From contig JAGGNK010010337.1 in the NCBI GenBank assembly GCA_017590115.1, forward strand, positions 5,655,679-5,719,678: 64,000 nt of DNA, in the 5' to 3' direction. The notes beneath the pieces were generated by a model. The model was not told the DNA's origin and made no database searches. It saw only the letters and a list, made by a program, of their open reading frames with translations. Positions 38,601 through 50,520 of this stretch are shown here, piece by piece (the first letter of the stretch is position 1; each line of letters begins with the position of its first letter). The position numbers and the translations under genes are program-made. The DNA is from Montifringilla adamsi. Lineage: Eukaryota > Chordata > Aves > Passeriformes > Passeridae.

Positions 38601-41600
38601 TGATAAAAGGCACTGCACAAACTGTCTAGTCAGCTGCAGCAAGCAACAGATACCTAGAGCTGGGAGAGAGGCTTCCTTGGTAATGCAGAATGAATCCCTA
38701 ACAAAAAATATCTGGTTTCAAAATGAGTGAGTAAGCAAAAGAGCCAAAAGCCTCCAGCTGATGCAGACTGGCAGAGCTTTCTCTATGGCAGGCAGAGGGA
38801 TGGTGCTGACACACACTGGCAAAAGCATTTGGGCCTACGTGTCTGTGCAATAGCCAGAGAAATCCAAATAAACTGAGCTCCAGCTAACCTGAGTCTTGCA
38901 CTTCTCAGATCAATTGCTTGCAGATTGCCCAAGTTTCAGACCACTGGATGGAAGTCACCAATTAAGCCAGTAGAAGCCCACTGACTGCCATTTCCATTCA
39001 TTAATAAATCCAGCTGGGTTTGCTCATGCATCTGCCTCTTTATCCATGTATTTCTTGGACAGTTACCAGTTGCACCAGGCTGCTGGGAACCACCACTGCT
39101 CATGTGAGACAGGCTGAACCCAAGTAGTTCCTGGGTTTGACACTCCCACTGAATATGGACTGAATATGGAGCTCTGCTGCCAGCCCCAGCAGCCCATCCC
39201 AGGAGGGACTTGCTTAAAGTAGCAAATATCAGAAGATATTTTGTCCTGCCTTGCTGCCAGTTCTCCTGCAGGGGATGGGGGCTGCAGGAGTGGAGCCCAG
39301 AGACCTGCCCGTGAGAAAGACAACTCTGAGTGCCGAAACCTGGGATTAAGACACTTCAAAGGCTGCCTCACACATCTGGTGTGTGTTAGGATGGATGCAC
39401 TGGCAAGGAAAACATACATGGGCTCCAAGTGGGGCCGGTTAACCCACTCGTGACTGAGCCTCTGTGGAACATGAGGACAGGCTGAGGACTGCGAGACACC
39501 TGGCCAAGTCTCAGGAGAGCGGGGCTCAAATCTCACTAGTGGCCTGTGCTTCCTAGCGGATTCTGGGAAATCAGGGAGCAATTCAGGTGCCTGAACACAG
39601 GTGTCAAGTGTGGGATGCCTTGGGTTACCTCAAATAGCTGCCAAGGCCTGGCAGATGTCACACAGGTCGAGTAGAAAACCACCTCTTCTGGGTACCAAAC
39701 CACAGTGGGCAAATTCTACAGTCAGGGCATCCCTTCCCCTTGCTGACCATCTCATCTCAGCTGTCTGGCCTGGCAGTAGAGATAACCTGCCCTCTGTCCC
39801 TGAGGCAGTAGCCACAGGCATAGGCATGGAACACCCACCATGGTGACACCCTGACCTTGGCTGGGCACCGTGGGTGCTCCTCTAGCACTGTTCATACCAA
39901 ATTCATGTCATGCAGGACAGCTGCTTTCCCAGAACGTGCAGCACCTCCTAGGATATATTTTTTGACCCATACCAGATGGCCACGATCCAGAACACGACCT
40001 GGGTAAAGAGGCCTGAGCCCCTATCATACACCCTTGTGTGTCTTCCTTTCATTGATGTACATCCCCAAGGCTTCTCCTCATCAAAGGCTTTAGAACAGAA
40101 CCACACCATGAACATCCATTCCTCGTGCACTTGGCTTCAAAGGATGCCAGAGCATCACCTCAGTAATCCCAAAGACAGCCTGATGAGGAGTTTATTGGAC
40201 TCATGAAGAGAAGAGGAACTGCAGCTACTCCCCAAGCTGCTGTGCAAGCTGGGGGAGCAGAGCCCTCCCTCAGCTGTTCCAGGTGAGCAGGCAGGTCCCT
40301 CCCAGGCAGGTTTGCAAAGCTGGACTGTGCCAGGAGAACAGCATGGGGAGGATGAAGTGAGAGCACCAAATCCTTGTGATGCTCCCTCTGAGCCCCACTG
40401 CAGGTTTGCAGTCAGGCAGAGCCCAATTACACTCTCAAGAGCCTGGTGGTCATACCAATGCCTACTGGAGCCTGAGCAACAACTTTGTTTGGGTCAGGAT
40501 TCCCACACCCCTCAAAGAGAAGCTGTTCCCAACAAAAACATGACGCTGAGGAGGTCTCGGAGCACCTCTTGGCCAGGTGGTGTGTCCAGATGTGAGCCTG
40601 ACAGAGGCAGCAGCCAGGCTGGGTGAGTGCCTAGCTGGGAGCAAGCCCATCTCTGAAGAGAGCACCAGGGCAGCAAGGAGTCAGCTCAGCCCCCAGGCAG
40701 AGCCCACAGTTGGGCTTGTGGGTCACAGGGGTGACAGATGCAAAGGGGGATGCAGGCAGAGCATCACTCAGGGCTGGATTAGCAAGGTCAGTGAAGGTCA
40801 GAGCAGAGGGGCCCAGGATCCCCAGGGCATACCAAGGTTAAGCATTTCCCTGCTGCACAGCCAGTCCTTCCAGTTATCACAGGGTTTTTTGATTTGGGGA
40901 AAAGCCCTAAACCCTCTGAAGTACGTTCACCTTACGAAATCCAGGGCAAGGGATTCCCACAAACTTCAGAGCCAGACTTCACACCAATAGTTTTTAAAAA
41001 GCCAGCCTTTCAGCCAGCAGAGAGTCTTCTGTGTTTTAAAAAGCAAAGTGTAATTCAAATGAAGGCTGCTGGGCAATCCCCTTGCTTTAACACACACTCC
41101 TCCAAACCCATAGCTTTACATAGCCAAATAAGCCTGGAGGCAAGGCGAGACAAGCCAGGCTTATTTTATTTTTTTTTTCCTTCAAGGAGAAAAGGACAGT
41201 GAAGGCACCTGATACCTCCTATAATTAGAGACAGTTCTTTATCCCTAATGCCACTGCCAGACCACCTATATCCAATTTGGAAACCAGAAGTATAACCCAG
41301 CTTCATTAAATAATCCATCTGGTCCTCCCCTGTTAATTTCCCTACTATTTTTCCACTTTAATGAGCCCAGCTGGGTCAAACTGTGACCAGTTACTCCTGA
41401 GCAGGGATCAGCCATCCCTCCATTCTACCCCCAAGGAATCTGGTGTACTGAGGGGTCCAAAAACTCTCCAAGTATCAGTTTTCCCAAACAGCCTCCTTCC
41501 AACCATGGGTATACTTAGCAACAGCAGTCATTTCAGCAAAGACCCTTGAGACTCCTCTAAGGATCTGGAGAATTCAAGACAGCTGGGGATGGACGTGGCA

Positions 41601-44600
41601 AGGAAAAGCCTGGGGCTTGCTGGCACAGCAGAGCCTCTCCCCTGGCAGTGACCATACATGGGCTGCCTGCCCTGCAGCTCAAGGGGAGGGAAGCCCCAGG
41701 AGGACAGAGAGAGGCGAATTTGGGAAAAGCCAATCTGCCTCCCAGGTGCAGGTGTCCTGCAGAGCACAGCCCAAGGGATGTGCCTGGCCGTGGGTGTAGG
41801 AGCTAAGGGCAGGAGTTACCTGAAGCCTCCAGGGCTTTACAGAGAGCTCTGAGTAACAGACCCTGTGCATACTGAGCTTCCAACCTCTCCCCATCAAGGC
41901 AGGACAGCCCAAGCAGCCATCTCTCCAGAGCTCCCACCAGCTTCTCTCTTATTTGGGAAGGCTCACACCACAGCAGTTTCCCATATAGCAATTCCAGTTC
42001 ATGGAAGAGAGCATAACACCGGTCTGGTTCAAGCAGACTTACAGCAGCATCAGCAGGCCTTTGCCAGCATGTCCCAATTTGTATGAGGAAACAGAATAGG
42101 CTATGTCCAAATTAATATTTCTAGGACCTTTTCTAATGCATACTCCTATATACACTGGGCACAGTCAAATAGACAAGGTTCACTGTCTACAGAAACACAG
42201 CACCAATATTTTTCTCCTGACATCTCCCACTGTGCATTACACCCAGGAGCCTTGGGATTTACTTTCCTGGCAGCTCCATCACAGGATTGGTTGCTCTGAC
42301 ATCCATCATGTTTTAGGCTGTCCTTAGAGCCTTGTCCTGCCTCCATCCATACATGGGTCAGCTTGAAAAGAGCTTTTTCATCAAGGAGATGAGATCAGGG
42401 AGATAAGCTAGCCACAGGGTGAGAAAAGGTAGACCCAAACAGCAAATAAACACTTCCTTCCTCCATTTTGGGAGTGGAAATCACCAGAGTCTAGCAAGTA
42501 TTTAAACAGTACAAGGAAAAGCAAGAGAAGTTTAGAGCTGCACATGAAACTATTATACAAATTGTAAGGGAAAGTAATTCTTCATATATCTGAAACAAAG
42601 AGGAACTCATTTCTGCTCGCTATTTTTGCCATCAATTTTCATATTTCATTAAGATTCTAAAACACAGCTAGAGAGGAAAGGATGTGCCACCCTGCTGTCA
42701 GTGTTCACACTCTTTTTAAACAAAGCTGTAAGGGTCTGCGTGCTACAGAACAGACTCCTCCAAACAGCCTTTTATTTAGCTGAAACTCCAGCAGGAAACA
42801 GAAAAGGGAACAAGCTGACCCAGCCCCCCCAGCAGACCCCAGTGGTGGCCCTGCATGCACCAAAGTACCTGCACTCACTGCAGCAAGAGGGGAGCAGGAA
42901 GGTTTGCTTGCCTCGGGCCCAGCCCGCCTCCTGCTCCTGCTGCTGCCAGGTGAGCTGAGCCTGCAGCACCGGCACAGCCAGACAGGAACAATGCTGGGAA
43001 TCACATCGATCCCGCTGCTGAGGAAACCCCTGTGCTCCCCCAGCAGCCAAGGCTTCCCCTTTGTTTCAGCAGCAGGTCGTGTACAGTGCCTTGCAGCACC
43101 TTTTGAAGCTTCCAGTCAAATCTTCAGCCGCGGCTAATTGCTGTCAGGTGTCAGCCGAAGCACTTACTGCAACCGCTGATGACAGGAGATGACACACCTT
43201 TCTCCTCTCATTGTCACTCAAGGGGTTTTTTTCCTATCAACGTTAGCTGTGCCAGCTCTCAGAAGCCTCGGGGAGAAATGCTAATGTGAGCTTTGAAGCT
43301 GGAGGTGAAAAATCAGGCAACCTCCCAAGCTCCCTGGATGCTCAGCCTGAATCCCGTCCAAATCTGAGCACTTTGGGTGATGCACTTTGGCCAAGCTTAT
43401 CTCTCTGCCTCCACCACAGACAGATGTGGACTCTGCTACTGATCTGTCTTCTTTTAGCCCTCATGGAAAGCTGTCTGTATTCAAGTGAAGAGACCCCAAA
43501 TTTTACAGTCTCTGCTGATAAAGCAATAAAGCAGAGCAGAGGCACAGGGAGATATATAATTTTACAGCAGCCAGCCTGAAACATTGCCAGGTTAATTCGG
43601 CTGGAGACATAGGGGATGCAGCAAGAAATCAGATGTGCCCAGCAAGGAGAGAAGGCAGCTGGTCTCCACATTAGAGAGGTCTTAGAGATGGGGCTGATTT
43701 CAGCTGCAGAGCAGTTCCAGGTCACCAGATCTCTCACTTGAGCTTTTCTGCTTCTGGAGCTGGGGTTCCCACTCAATCAACCCCTTCCCAAGGGTTTGAA
43801 GTTCAAAGGGGATGAGACCTTTAGGAAATCTAAGTTTCATCCTAGCTGGAGGAGCTTGTCAAAAGCCTGATGGAACATCTGACCTATTCCAGCCTCATGG
43901 GTCATCATTGTTCTGGCTGCACATCCTCCTTTCCCTCCGTGCCCCCCCAGCTTCCCAGCTTCCCAGCATCCTGGGACTGGAAGGCAGCTGTGGTGTCCCC
44001 AAGCCTCACCTCTCATTCTCCTCAGGGGATTCATCTCCCACTTGGCTCACTCCTTCTGCACCCTCCTGGCACCCCTCCGAGTCTGACATCTTCTCCCCTG
44101 GTTGGCACAGCAGCCCCACAGACAGCTCCAGCACCAGGGTGCTGCCACTGTTTCGCTTTTCCTGTGCTCAGCAGAAGTGAGCTGTGCCGGAAACTTCATG
44201 GGCTGAGGGTTTGGGGGGATGGGAGAAGGCAGAAGGAAGGTGAATTTGGGTGTTTGTTTTGTTCTCTTTTAAAAACCATTGAGGCTGATTTAAGATTTTA
44301 CTTGTCGGCAGCTAAAAATTTGGAAGTCCTGAGCTAACCCAAAAGAAAAGTGGGCAGCATGGACATCCCCACCATGGCAGGGAAAGGACTGACCCACTGC
44401 CCCCACCCCAGCTCCCCATACCATTCTGGTGACAGCCATCATCTCTAAATCACAGCACCCTACACTGTACCAGTCCCAGGGTGCTGCTGCAGGTGCTGCC
44501 AAGGTTCTCCTGACTTCACACCTCTCAAATCCCACCGGAGCCAAAGGGTCTGCTTCTGCCCTGCAGATGCCACCCCTCTCCCCATTTCTCAGCTCTTCCC

Positions 44601-44853
44601 CACAGCTTCCTGCTGATGCCATCGTGGACTGGGGTTCTACAACACCTCTTGGGGCTTGGATTGTTGTCTCTTTGTCTCTTCACCACTGGGGAAGGGTATG
44701 AGTACCTGCAGCTTTGGACAGGGACCAACAGCAGAGAGGTCCCCCATCTCCTCAGCACAGCCCCTGCCACAGTGAGGCAGTCCCTGCTGGCACCATGGCA
44801 CGAGTCGGGGTCTGGCCACCCAGGCAGGCAACACCCACCTCTCCCACCAAAGC
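32661..44853. other. Intergenic region between LSP1 and TNNI2, no gene seen
   Basis: About 12.2 kb upstream of LSP1 and downstream of TNNI2. Apart from a run of 20 A (35597-35616), I saw no repeat family, RNA gene or coding exon. The open frames are short, occur on both strands and show no known motifs. Regulatory elements for either gene or an unannotated non-coding transcript could be present but cannot be recognised by reading alone. Confidence 0.5.
35597..35616 (+). repeat. Poly(A) run of 20 bases
   Basis: A simple homopolymer run in the LSP1-TNNI2 intergenic region, followed by gaaacaaaaa. No associated element was recognised. Confidence 0.9.
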
Positions 44854-44859
44854 TTTATT
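44854..44859 (-). terminator. Polyadenylation signal of TNNI2
   Basis: tttatt on the plus strand is AATAAA on the minus strand, about 130 bases after the TNNI2 stop codon. It implies a short 3' UTR, typical of a highly expressed sarcomere gene. Confidence 0.8.
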
Positions 44860-44987
44860 TACATCACTGCTGCCATGATGCAGCTCTTCACAAAACTAGA
44901 GAGAAATGGCACCCAGTCAGCGCCCCTGAGCCTGGCAGGGCAGCGGGGACAGCAGGGAGAGGAGGACAGCTGTGGAGACACAGGTGC

Positions 44988-47900
44988 TTAGGACTCGCCA
45001 GCCTCAAACATCTTCTTTCTGCCCTCCATGCCGGACTTCTCCTCAATGTTCTTCCTCCAGTCACCGACATCACGCAGATCCTTCTCCTGGGGGAGGGATG
45101 GTTGTGTTGGTGTGAATGGTGCCATGGTAAGAACCCACTCGGCCTGGGCCCCACACCAGTCCACCCATGGAAACCCCCATGTCAGCTAGAGGGACCCAGT
45201 TCCACCCATGCTATACATCTTTTTGAACTGCACCCTCCTGTTTCAACATCATGGGTGCCAGAGAAGGAAATACCGAGCAGGAAGAAGAACATTATGGAGA
45301 AAGAGTCATTCTGAACCCTGTCTATCTTACAGGGAGGTGTGAGCCCTGAAGGGAAAAAAGGAAGAGGGAAGGATACCTTCTCAGTGTCCTCCTTCTTCAC
45401 TTGCTTCAGGTTGGCTCGGAGGTCCATGCAGACCTTGTGCTTGGAGCCCAGCAGGGCCCGCAGCATCGCGTCAGCCGACATGCGCACCCTGCGCAGCGGC
45501 GGCCGCTTGAACTTGCCACGCAGGTCAAAGAGTTTCTGGCTCAAGTCTTCCAGCTTCCAGGGGGAATGAAATGATGGGGGGTGGAGAGAGAGGGGCATGG
45601 GTTTAATGAGATGGACCCAAGCAGTGCAGGGAGGCATGAGGAATGGGTTGCAGACTCCCCTGAAGGATGGCTCCAGAGGAAACTCACCTCCTTTGTAGTC
45701 TTCTGTAGCTTCACCTCTGTGTCATACCTCTCCTCATCCACTGACTCTATCTTGGCATGAAGCTTTTTGCACAGCTCCTGGGAAGAAAGTAAAGAGGGAT
45801 GTTGACTGCTAGGACCCACACATGATTCCTCTCTTCTGACCACTCTGGCTCTGAAAGCCCTCAGTCCAGAAGGCTCGATGGGATTGAGGTGAAGAGGAGC
45901 TTGTCAGCCAGCTCCTAATCTCCATGCTACTGGCTGCACACAAATGCTGCCTCAACACACCATTTAAAACACATCTTTCCTGCCAGCCAGACCACTTTTG
46001 TCTTCAGAGAGACCCCACCTGCCTCTCAAGCCAGCTGCATGTTCATCTGGCTGCAGGGTAACACAGGGTGAGGAGAGGGTCAAGATGGGAATGCCAGTCT
46101 AGATCCACCAGGCTGACTGATGGAGTCAATATTTTCTGCTCCAGCACTGAAAGTGTTAAAGTAGCCTGTACCTGAAGTTCCTGCATGGATCCTGGGAGTG
46201 ACAGAGGAGGGCAATGTTCTGCCAGGTAGTTTTGCTTCTCCACTTCTTTAGCAGCTGCTTCCTTTTCTATTTCAGTGACAGCAAGCTGGAGCATAGCACT
46301 CTGGAAGGCAGCAGGAGAAGCGTCAGTGCAGAGTAGAAGCAAGGAAGGAGGATAGGGGGTTCACTGGGGAGTGGGAGTCCTGCTGGTGAGGGGAGTTCCC
46401 ATAAATACCAGCATTTCCAAGCAAGGGATAAGATAGAGACCCAGTAAGGAGTGGGGTGGAAGGCCCCTATGCTGTGCATTGTGGCCTCTTCTAGTAGGGA
46501 GAGTGCTGAGAGCTGGCTGGCTTGGGATGGGAGGTGGGAAGGTCGGGACATACATCCCACAGCCACAGCAGTGCCACGTACCTTCAGGTGCTGCCGACGG
46601 GCAGTGGCTGCCCTCCTCTTTTTCTGCAAGTGGAAGAAAAGACAAGAGAAAAGAAGGTTATCAGGTGCCCGTTCCCCTTTCCATTGCTCTTCCCCATGCA
46701 ATGCCACAGTCCACCAAGGACCTGCAGCCCTGCCAGGGAGAGGGCTCCATCCTGACACACAGTTTGTCCCCAAACCAGCAGCACTCAAGGAAGAGGCTCC
46801 CTGCTGAACCCAGCTTTGCCAGCCTCAGGTAGCCAAAACCTACAAAGTCCCAGAGGAGAAGATAACAAGGGTGATGAACTTGAAAAAATATGTATAAAAT
46901 ATGGCTAAAACTTGGCTTCTTGGGACTTTTAGCCTTTTCTCTAATTTCCCCTTCACTCAGATGTGTTTTCTTTGCGCTCAAGCTAATGACCCCCATGTTC
47001 CTGGGCACTCAGGAGCTGTGGGATGTCTTTCTGAGCAGTCCAGGGCACGTGTCCTTCTGACACTCTGGTGACAAGGACAGCCAGGTAGGTAAAAACATGA
47101 AGGCTGTGTAATTTCTTGGAGCTGGGAAGATCCAGCACAAGTGATGCTGAAGCAGAGGTTCATCACAGCTGGAGGACAGACCTGACCACAGGCTGCCCTT
47201 CTGTCCTTGCCAAGCTGGACCAGCAGCCACAGGACTCCAATTTATAAAAAACCCACAACTTCTGCATTTCAGCTGTTTCCTGAACATTTCACTCAGAAGA
47301 CAGGGCATGGCTGAGTTGGGCTCCCCAGGGGAAGCACATCTGATATGCTGAGGGGCGGGGAGTAGAAAGCAGCACTTGGGTGTGGGTCTGTGCTGCAGAG
47401 AGGAGGAAGTGGATAGGGATGTGCAGAGTGAAATGTAACAAAACCTGACATGTCTCACATAAGTAAATGGTGCCAAGGCCCTCCTGACAGGGCTGGAGGG
47501 CTCTGCAAGTAAAAGGCACCCAGCTCAGAGATGCAGCACACTATTAACCATCAGTCAATCAGATCCCTTGAGGTCTGTTAGTCCAGGGCTTATTCTCCAT
47601 CTGAAAACTGGTACCTCAGCAAAGAGTGTCCTCCTAGCCTTTTCTGGGAGGTCTGGGTTTGATGGGGAGTAAAAGAACATGTTGGTTATCGGCACCATTT
47701 TGTGGCATTTCTATGTCCCTGACATCCTCTTTTCTCTCAGTGAGAACAAGCTGGAGCTCGTGGTGTTGCAGACATATGGGGAGATGCCAAGCAGAAATGA
47801 AGGATGGAGCAATTTGCTAAGAGGAAATGTGGAGTGACAAAGCCACAAACAATCCTCCCACACCTTCCCCTGCATTTCTCCAGACACCCCCAGCCCCACC

Positions 47901-48590
47901 TGGCTTTGCCAGAAGCCAGAGAAAACTTGCTAAGAATGAAACTTCCATCCTGCTCACACTCCCCTGGATCCAGGTCTCCTTGAATTGCCTTTGAGGAGGG
48001 ATTTGTCAGTGCTCAGTGGGTAGAAAATGAAGGGCTAGATGTGGGGAAGGAGGAGAGGATGCGAGGCCAAGGGCGGGATGGTGGATGGATGATGGAGGAG
48101 AGGCGGCTCTGGACCACTGCCTTCCCAGCACCATCTCGTGGCCGGCTTGGGAAGCAGGAATGGAGGGAAAAAAGCATCTACCTCCAAGCCAGAGGACAAA
48201 AAAAAAAGCCTTTCAAAAGGGATTTTTCTTCTCCTTCATGTGTTTACCAGGAGGAGTCAGCAAGAAAATAACCATGAGCCATTCTTCCCACACACACACT
48301 CAGCAGCTGATTTTCCTAGGGAGGAATGGTGAAGCCAGGACTGCTGCCATAAGCATTGCTAAAGGAAGAACCCCAGCAAAACACACTTACCTCTTCACTG
48401 TTCAGGAAAATCAGATGGACAAGGAAAGGAAGGAAGAGAAAGGGGAAAGAGGAAAAAAAGGTAGTTAGTTAGCATCCTAACTGGAAACAAGTAGAAGAAT
48501 CTTAACAAGCATAAAAGTTGGTGGTTGAACAAAAGTTTTTAAATGCCAACACTGTATTAGAGACAGAAAAATGGGAACTTACTCAGACAT
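44988..48590 (-). CDS. TNNI2: Troponin I, fast skeletal muscle (TNNI2), 7 coding exons
   Basis: Coding exons are 48590-48583 (exon begins at 48612), 48397-48391 (seven bases), 46623-46582, 46300-46172, 45777-45688, 45553-45377 and 45086-44988; the total is 552 bases, 183 residues plus TAA. Troponin I holds actomyosin ATPase off in fast fibres until calcium binds troponin C. The protein starts [19 protein letters not shown] and includes the troponin-T-binding helix with [20 protein letters not shown] (about 40-59), the inhibitory peptide [12 protein letters not shown] (about 105-116), the switch segment [16 protein letters not shown] (about 117-132) and the C-terminal tail [20 protein letters not shown]. 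It lacks the N-terminal extension of cardiac troponin I. Length and the ending FEAGES are those of avian fast troponin I. All splice sites are GT-AG and the gene looks intact. Confidence 0.97.
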
Positions 48591-49712
48591 CTTGGTTTAG
48601 ATGGTTGTGAGCCTGAAATGAAAACCAAGAGAAAAAGTTAACAACTATTCATGCTTGTGGTCTCTTTTTTTGTGGGTTTTAAAACCTTTTTTATTTTTTT
48701 GGGTATAAAAACAAAGCAAGACTCCTCTAGAAAATAAAAAGAGGAACAGGTCTCTTCTTATTTCCCAACTTCACCAATTTTTCATCATATAGGGAACTAG
48801 GCTGTAGTTTGTAGATGAGAGGTAAACATCTCTTCATAGCAACACAAACCACAGCATCAAGGGACTTCTGGAAAAGACCAAATGGGGTTGAGCCAGAAAA
48901 AGATTTGTGACAGTGATTCCTGCAGGTATGTTTCTTGTCTGACCCCCAGAAAACCATTTTATTCAATGAGGGAAGAAAAGGCAAAAACTATTTTCAGTTT
49001 GCTGCTTTACTTTGCCATTCGACCTTGCTTCACTTCATAAACAAGAAATATCCCAAAGCCAGCAAAGGGCTGGCAATGACCCCAGGTGACAAGGAAGGAC
49101 TTCAGAGGATGCTGCTGCCAGTGTAGGCACTCATTCTGTGGGACAGGGGAGCCTGTTGCAGCAGCTTCAGCACAGCTGGAAGTTGTGGTTGAGTTGATAC
49201 AAGCACAAAAAAATTCCCCAGGCAATCCCTTGCATTTGCTTTAAGTGGAAATTTTACACATACAACACAGAGTATTAGGGAAGAGATGGAAGAGCACCTT
49301 TGGTTTGCTGTAAATGATTTCCACATAAATAGAATTTTACTTTTCTATCAGAGCAGTATCTACTTGCATCTCCTAAGCCTGATCTTTGCAGAGCAGACAA
49401 GGCCCCCAAACGCAGTCTGCAGTCCTGGGAGGCTCTGTCAGGAGGGGAAGTGTTAATGGGGGCTCATGCCCGAGGCAGGAGGCACAACTTGCAGGGCCAA
49501 GGAAACTTTATCCTGGAAAATGTGCGGGCCCATCACATTACTTCAGAGAGGAGCGGGGGGGGGGAGGGAAAGTGCTTCTAAAAATGGCCAGGGAGCTGCA
49601 GAAGGAGCTGCAGCTGTCTCCTGGGACGGCAGCCTTTCCGCGGTGCCAGCCCCGTGACTCGGGGCGGTGGCGGCGATGCGGGGCGCAGGTGGCGGGGCTG
49701 CAGCGGGGCCGG

Positions 49713-49901
49713 GGCCGCGGAACGCGGGCTGGGGCCGCGGACAGACATCCCTGTCCCGCACACGCTCCCGCTCCGGCCGAGGAACGCGGGCTGTGTCGCG
49801 GACAGACATCCCTGTCCCGCACACGCTCCCGCTCCGGCCGAGGAACGCGGGCTGTGTCCCGGACAGACATCCCTGTCCCGCACACCCTCCCGCTCCGGCC
49901 G
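49713..49901. repeat. GC-rich 61-base tandem repeat in TNNI2 intron 1
   Basis: acagacatccctgtcccgca recurs at 49741, 49802 and 49863, an exact 61-base period. A partial copy (ggccgcggaacgcgggct) precedes it from 49713, and the third copy breaks off near 49901. Copies are almost identical. Very high CpG keeps frames open on both strands, which creates long spurious open frames here. Confidence 0.92.
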
Positions 49902-50431
49902 CAGCCACGCCAGGGGGACAGCGCCGGGCTGCAGCTCGCTGCCCGCCATATGGGCTTCGAATCACCTGTTCTGCGGGCAGCACACCATAAATTTGGATGT
50001 CGGTGCCTGCCCGAGGGTGTTTTTGGGCAGGAAGGCACTGCAAGGGCCCGGTAGGGAGCCGAGGAAGGGTGTAAGCAGCGAGCATAGCCGAGTCACCGCA
50101 GGCAAGGATCCTGAATCCCGTGGCCCTGCGGAGGTCAGCGTTAGGCTCCACTTGCCCTCGCCACTCAAGCTGAGAGCAGAACCAGCCAAGGCAGGGGAAA
50201 GCATGAAATCGGAAAGAGAAAAGCTCACTGGAAGAGACAGAGCAAACCTTTCCAATGCACAGACCCTCTCCAATCAGCAGAGGATGGAGAAAGGGTTATT
50301 CGTACCCCTGTTTCTCCCAGCAGGCCACCCCCACCTGGTATTATCTCCTTAGTACTCAAGTAAGTAAATCTGCTCCCCCGTCACTCCCTAAGAGCAATCT
50401 GGGTCGTTAGGAGATATGCAGAAAGGCTCAC

Positions 50432-50520
50432 CCGAGTCTGGAGAAAATCAGAGTCGTGCTGGCTGGACGGGATGGACAGACGAGCCGCAGGCAGCTGGCT
50501 GAGTAAGGAGGTATAAAAGG
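50432..50520 (-). promoter_or_regulatory. Probable TNNI2 promoter and non-coding exon 1
   Basis: TNNI2 needs an upstream exon because the ATG exon begins with a clear acceptor (ttttcatttcag before 48612). A good minus-strand donor, CAGACTCGG/gtgagc, lies at 50432/50431. About 80 bases upstream the plus strand has TATAAAA (50512-50518), so the minus strand shows this TATA-like element inverted, and an E-box CAGCTG lies at 50492-50497. A transcript starting near 50488 would have an exon 1 of about 57 bases and a first intron of about 1.8 kb, the architecture known for avian fast troponin I, whose enhancer lies in intron 1. The start site is inferred. Confidence 0.4.

Noticed and set aside
44616..45314. 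232-codon plus-strand open frame over the 3' end of TNNI2
   Set aside because: It is the antisense shadow of the last TNNI2 exons and 3' UTR.
49386..50352. Overlapping long open frames on both strands (up to 232 codons)
   Set aside because: Open only because of the GC-rich 61-base tandem repeat; products are repetitive Arg/Gly/Pro strings on every frame.
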